From assembly GCA_005788585.1 (NCBI GenBank), contig SYBY01000195.1:1-5029 (forward strand): DNA of 5,029 nucleotides, written 5' to 3'. Each line of letters starts with the position of its first letter. Positions within the stretch are counted from its first letter, which is position 1. The stretch is from Actinomycetota bacterium. GTDB lineage: Bacteria; Actinomycetota; Thermoleophilia; Solirubrobacterales; Solirubrobacteraceae. The translations under genes and the position numbers were made by a program. The notes beneath the pieces are model-generated. The model did no database searches and was not told where the DNA came from. It saw nothing but the letters and a program-made list of their open reading frames with translations. Positions 3,874 to 5,029 of the stretch are shown piece by piece.

Positions 3874-5029
3874 ATGGCGCGGATCCTGCTCGGGGTCTGC
3901 GGCGGTATCGCCGCGTACAAGGCACTGGAGTTCGTCCGCCTCGCGACGGGCGCCGGGCATGCCGTGCGCGTCGTCCAGACCGAGGACAGCCAGCGGTTCG
4001 TCGGCGCCGCCTCCTTCGCCGCACTGACCGGTGCGCCGGTCCTCGTCGGCGAGTTCGAGCGTGACCCCGCCCGGGGCGCCTTCCCTGATCAGAGCCCGCC
4101 CGAGCACGACCCGCTCAGCCACCTCGAGCTGGTCGCCAACGCCGACGTCTACCTCGTCGCACCGGCGACGGCGAACACCATCGCCAAGCTCGCCCACGGC
4201 CTCGCGGACAACCTGCTCACGAGTGCCGCGCTCGCTGCGACGTGTCCGCTCGTCATCGCGCCCGCGATGAACAACCACATGTGGGACCACGCCGCGACGC
4301 AGGCCAACGTCGCGCTCCTGCGCCGCCGCGGCGCGAGCGTGCTCGAACCTGGCGTCGGCCGCCTCGGCTCGAAGGGGGAGTGGGGCGCCGGTCGGCTGCC
4401 CGAGCCCGCCGACCTCCTCGCGGCCGTCGAGCGCGCCACTGCCGCCGCGCCGACCGAGCCGCACCTCGTCGGCCTGCGCGTCCTGGTCACCGCGGGCGGG
4501 ACCCGGGAGCCGCTGGACTCGGTGCGCTACCTCGGCAACCGCTCGTCGGGCCGGATGGGCTTCGCGCTCGCATCGCAGGCCGCAGCGCTCGGCGCCGACG
4601 TCACCGTGGTTGCTGCCAACGTCGCGCTCCCGCGCGACCCGCGCGTGCGGTACGTCGACGTGGAGACGGCCGCCGAGCTGCAGACCGCGTGCGACGAGGC
4701 GTTCGACGCCACCGACCTCCTGCTGATGGCCGCCGCCGTCGTCGACTTCAGGCCCACGCGCGCACACGAGGGCAAGATGAAGAAGGGCGCCGACGACACG
4801 CTCGACCTCACGCTGGAGAAGACGCCCGACGTGCTCGCCGGGCTCGCCGCGCGGCGCCGCGACGGGCAGACCCTCATCGGCTTCGCCGCCGAGCACGGCG
4901 ACGGCGCGTTGGCCTACGGACGGGACAAGCTCGTACGCAAGGGAGTGGACGCCATCGTCGTCAACGACATCGGCCGCACCGACATCGGATTCGACGTCGA
5001 CGCCAACGAGGTCACCATCGTCACCGCCG
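3874..5029 (+). CDS. coaBC: Bifunctional phosphopantothenoylcysteine decarboxylase / phosphopantothenate-cysteine ligase (3' partial)
   Basis: This two-domain enzyme makes 4'-phosphopantetheine for coenzyme A: CoaB joins cysteine to phosphopantothenate using CTP, and the FMN-dependent CoaC decarboxylates the product. The visible 385 residues contain all of CoaC (about 1-185) and most of CoaB (from about 200). CoaC shows GGIAAYKA (10-17), the catalytic His83 in SHLELV, APATANTIAKLAHGLADNL, and the PxMNxxMW signature PAMNNHMW (130-137). The flap reads LGSKGEWGAGRL (164-175), so Lys167 takes the place of E. coli Cys158. CoaB shows VTAGGTREPLDSVRYLGNRSSGRMG (205-229), AAAVVDFRP, the KMKK lysine motif and IGFAAE, ending near VVNDIG. 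A strong GGAGG precedes the ATG. The gap after rpoZ is 37 bases. The frame is still open at the right edge; full-length homologues are about 400-430 residues, so only the last part is missing. Confidence 0.96.
   Translation, partial: MARILLGVCGGIAAYKALEFVRLATGAGHAVRVVQTEDSQRFVGAASFAALTGAPVLVGEFERDPARGAFPDQSPPEHDPLSHLELVANADVYLVAPATANTIAKLAHGLADNLLTSAALAATCPLVIAPAMNNHMWDHAATQANVALLRRRGASVLEPGVGRLGSKGEWGAGRLPEPADLLAAVERATAAAPTEPHLVGLRVLVTAGGTREPLDSVRYLGNRSSGRMGFALASQAAALGADVTVVAANVALPRDPRVRYVDVETAAELQTACDEAFDATDLLLMAAAVVDFRPTRAHEGKMKKGADDTLDLTLEKTPDVLAGLAARRRDGQTLIGFAAEHGDGALAYGRDKLVRKGVDAIVVNDIGRTDIGFDVDANEVTIVTA

Noticed and set aside
3817..4896. A 359-codon minus-strand open frame opposite coaBC
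   Set aside because: It is a codon-bias shadow of coaBC: no recognisable domain, and the + strand has all the CoaC and CoaB motifs with a strong ribosome binding site.

Overview
The window is a GC-rich, actinobacterial-type housekeeping segment with every gene on the + strand. Gene content and order are carB (3' part) - pyrD - mihF - gmk - rpoZ - coaBC (5' part). An mIHF-family gene directly upstream of gmk, rpoZ and coaBC is an arrangement known from Actinomycetota. The GC-rich codon use, the class 2 PyrD and the omega and CoaBC sequence style fit a deep-branching actinobacterium, perhaps Thermoleophilia/Solirubrobacterales. That last placement is inference from memory of the families, not a search.

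Region 1 (1-2518) is the end of a pyrimidine operon. carB encodes the second ATP-grasp domain and the allosteric domain of carbamoyl-phosphate synthase. It overlaps pyrD by four bases (GTGA), so translation is probably coupled. The left edge of carB is abnormal. Bases 1-140 are a perfect copy of bases 745-884, in frame and joined to sequence that should follow a different part of CarB. This is either an in-frame 248-codon tandem duplication or an assembly or amplification chimera. The same segment also carries a Glu-to-Lys change at a predicted Mg/ATP ligand.

Region 2 (2519-2666) is the only real intergenic gap, 148 bp and less GC-rich. It holds two inverted repeats and a good sigma70-type promoter with an extended -10. 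This promoter sits so close to the mihF ATG that the mRNA should be leaderless or nearly so. The hairpins and promoter mark a boundary between the pyrimidine operon and a nucleoid/GMP/RNA-polymerase/CoA operon.

Region 3 (2667-5029) is mihF, gmk, rpoZ and the start of coaBC, with gaps of 10, 23 and 37 bases. They encode a nucleoid-associated protein, guanylate kinase, RNA polymerase omega and the bifunctional CoA-synthesis enzyme. coaBC runs off the right edge. A possible internal -10 element lies just before rpoZ.

I did not find a novel defence, mobile or biosynthetic system here. The points worth a second look are the carB duplication and its Lys substitution, the leaderless mihF promoter with its palindromes, and the Lys in place of the flap Cys in CoaC.
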